Positions 62,363 to 64,000 of a stretch of 64,000 nucleotides of DNA are shown here, piece by piece (position 1 is the first letter of the stretch; every line of letters starts with the position of its first letter). The stretch is taken from contig NZ_JALHKS010000006.1 in NCBI RefSeq assembly GCF_022968825.1, positions 62,001 through 126,000 on the forward strand. Reading direction: 5' to 3'. The translations under genes were made by a program, and so were the position numbers. The notes beneath the pieces were generated by a model. The model ran no database searches and had not been told where the DNA came from. It was given only the letters and a program-made list of their open reading frames with translations. Source of the stretch: Chryseobacterium salipaludis (GTDB lineage Bacteria > Bacteroidota > Bacteroidia > Flavobacteriales > Weeksellaceae).

Positions 62363-63451
62363 TTAGTCGGTCAGGCTGCGGTAGAACATCAGTTGGTTTT
62401 GTGTAACCACTTTGTCACCGGCGGAAAGTCCCTCAGCAATGAAAGCCGTGTTTTCCGTTTGTTGCAGTATTTTTACTTCCTGCATCCGAATATTATTCTG
62501 TGATTTAAAAACCACCACGAAATATTTGTTCTGGTCAAAAATCAACGCCTCGGCCGGAACTGATAATCCGATCTGGTCTGATATTTTTTTCACTTTAATC
62601 ATCGCTTTGCTGTCGGGAATCAGTGAGCCGTCCGTATTATCCAGAATCACCTTGGCCTGCATGGAATTGGTTTCCGGATTGATAATTTTAAAAATCTTAT
62701 CGATCTTGCCGTGATAAACGCGCTCCGGATCAGTCAGGGTAGATACTTCCGCCTTCATGCCCACCGAAATTTTATTGATATCGCTTTCGTTTATATTCAC
62801 AATAGCCCAAACCTCCGAGGTATTCGCCACATCGAAAATATTATCGCTGCTGTCGCTGCGCAGCTGCATGTCTTTATTGATATTCTTTTCCACGATATAG
62901 CCACTGATGGGCGCCGTAACGGAATAGATATTTCCGGAGCGGATGCCGTGCACCTGATTCACGGACTGTGAGCGCCTCAATTCGTCCTGTGCTTTCTGCA
63001 CTTCACTGCGGGCTTCGCGAACTTCTTTTTCGGTGCCCAATTTTCCTTCGTACATTTCTTGCGCTACCCGCAGATTATTTTTGGCAGTTGCCAGATCAGT
63101 ACGCGCATTGGCCAGCTCTTTCTGGAAACCGGCTACTTCCGTGGAACGGATGGTGGCAAGCACCTGCCCTTTTTGTACAAAATCGCCCAGTTCCGCGTTT
63201 ACTGAAATCACATTTCCGCCCACGAGCGGATAGATATCAATATACTTATTCTTATCAGCCTCAATTTTGCCAAAAAAACGCATTTCTGTGCGCACGTATT
63301 CCTCCTGCACTTCGGCCAGGCGTGTGGATTTCATCATGGTATTGCTGACGATAAAAGCTTTCTCGGTTTGAAGGCTTTGCTGTTTCGCAGTGTCTTTACT
63401 GCAGCCTGCCAATAGAAAAACAGCCAGGAATAATGGTATGGATCGTGTCAT
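62363..63451 (-). CDS. CzcB/CusB-type periplasmic adaptor of RND efflux
   Basis: This 362-residue membrane-fusion protein is a lipoprotein (lipobox LLAGC at about residue 16). It has a barrel-sandwich domain (YPLVGGNVISVNAELGDFVQKGQ) and a helical hairpin with heptads (about 110-145). The beta-barrel and the C-terminal membrane-proximal domain follow (GLSAGDKVVTQNQLMFYRSL). It lacks the His-rich metal-binding N-terminus of some CzcB proteins. It starts 5 bp after the TolC-like gene. Confidence 0.92.
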   Translation of the reverse strand: MTRSIPLFLAVFLLAGCSKDTAKQQSLQTEKAFIVSNTMMKSTRLAEVQEEYVRTEMRFFGKIEADKNKYIDIYPLVGGNVISVNAELGDFVQKGQVLATIRSTEVAGFQKELANARTDLATAKNNLRVAQEMYEGKLGTEKEVREARSEVQKAQDELRRSQSVNQVHGIRSGNIYSVTAPISGYIVEKNINKDMQLRSDSSDNIFDVANTSEVWAIVNINESDINKISVGMKAEVSTLTDPERVYHGKIDKIFKIINPETNSMQAKVILDNTDGSLIPDSKAMIKVKKISDQIGLSVPAEALIFDQNKYFVVVFKSQNNIRMQEVKILQQTENTAFIAEGLSAGDKVVTQNQLMFYRSLTD

Positions 63452-63456
63452 CTGTT

Positions 63457-64000
63457 TTATTTAAAAAGGGTGTTTTGGGTAAGGCGGCTGAGTTCAGCAG
63501 CCGTGATCATAATTTGTTTTTTCATTTCGTAGCGTTGCAGGGCAGTTTCCCGGTAACTGTCAATAAAGTCTGTGAAGTCTAACAAGGTGACGTTTCCGCT
63601 CCGGAAATTTTTTAAGATTCCGCGATAAACCGTCTGCATATCCTGCCAGTCCTGTGGCGAGAGATTGGCATAAAACTGCCAGTGCTGCTCCCACTTTTTA
63701 TATGCGGCGGCAACTTCATTATCCAGCTGCAGCCGTTGTGCGGCGGCCAGTTGTTCAGCCTGAATGATCTGCACTTTGGCCAACTCCACATTGCCAGCAT
63801 TTTTTTTCCAGAGCGGCAGCGGAATTCCAACACTGAAGTTGACCTCATTATGAAAAATACCGCTGTTCTGATTCCATTGCAGTCCGGCGGTGAGATCAGG
63901 CGTGATCAGGGATTTCTGTAGTTTGTAATTAATCTGCTGTGTTTCGGTGAGGTGTACTGCATAGCGGTAGCCGGGATTGAATGCTCTCGCTTTTTCCTGT
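63457..64000 (-). CDS. TolC-family outer-membrane efflux protein (CzcC/CusC-like), C-terminal part
   Basis: The frame is open from the right edge (first full codon at 63999) to the stop at 63457, about 180 residues: FNPGYRYAVHLTETQQINYKLQ, PDLTAGLQW, then VGIPLPLWKKNAGN. That last motif is typical of heavy-metal TolC relatives just before the second coiled-coil hairpin (VELAKVQIIQAEQLAAAQRL...). The gene starts outside the window. With the downstream adaptor and pump it forms a tripartite metal efflux operon TolC-like/CzcB-like/CzcA-like. Confidence 0.9.
   Translation of the reverse strand, partial: QEKARAFNPGYRYAVHLTETQQINYKLQKSLITPDLTAGLQWNQNSGIFHNEVNFSVGIPLPLWKKNAGNVELAKVQIIQAEQLAAAQRLQLDNEVAAAYKKWEQHWQFYANLSPQDWQDMQTVYRGILKNFRSGNVTLLDFTDFIDSYRETALQRYEMKKQIMITAAELSRLTQNTLFK

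Overview
The window reads as a chromosomal segment of a Bacteroidota (Flavobacteriia) bacterium, most likely family Weeksellaceae (Chryseobacterium/Kaistella relatives). The reasons are a PorP/SprF protein and a type IX secretion plug protein, a DUF3467 protein beside rpoC, a NifU protein with a doubled N-terminal domain, and promoters of the Bacteroidota type (TAnnTTTG near -7, sometimes TTTG/TTG about 19-21 bp upstream) with hardly any Shine-Dalgarno sequences. The genus is an inference; no rRNA is present.

Layout. 1-3.7 kb: partial hemW, porP, an RluD-type pseudouridine synthase and a PASTA protein (minus), divergent from yicC-gmk-Rossmann protein-nadA (3.8-7.0 kb). 7.0-9.1 kb is a gene-poor island of nested repeats: a roughly 600-bp tandem duplication carrying a 36-bp minisatellite and twin 52-codon frames. 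9.1-11.2 kb: folB and lnt. 11.2-12.9 kb: a spacer holding one very AT-rich orphan membrane/coiled-coil gene. 12.9-29.9 kb: ordinary accessory and housekeeping genes (PIF1-like helicase, gamma-carbonic-anhydrase-like protein, B12-dependent ribonucleotide reductase, LuxR-type regulator, NifU, ferrochelatase, T9SS plug, thioredoxins, miaA, aroC).

29.9-39.9 kb is a decaying zone. A polytopic membrane protein, a short-chain dehydrogenase, a serine hydrolase and a cyanophycinase are all broken by frameshifts, stops or a fusion scar. They are interspersed with intact arsR-arsM, tRNA-Cys, a flavin oxidoreductase and ribB. 39.9-41.6 kb: a thermonuclease, a ParE-type toxin-antitoxin pair and a DUF3467 protein.

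41.8-59.0 kb is the transcription/translation block: rpoC, rpoB, rplL, rplJ, rplA, rplK, nusG, secE, tRNA-Trp, tuf (all minus). It is interrupted between rplL and rpoB by a plus-strand pair for a little-studied radical-SAM/HhH DNA repair or modification system, and by an IS1182-like element with a frameshifted transposase whose ends look like inward-facing terminators. rpoBC has its own consensus promoter upstream of a leader of about 300 nt, which fits this split. 59.2-64.0 kb is a heavy-metal RND efflux operon (TolC-like, CzcB-like, CzcA-like) running off the right edge.

The most unusual items are the split rplKAJL/rpoBC operon with its DNA-repair pair and IS, the repeat island, the cluster of pseudogenes with a GIY-YIG/cyanophycinase fusion scar, and several -7 elements so close to start codons that leaderless mRNAs are likely.
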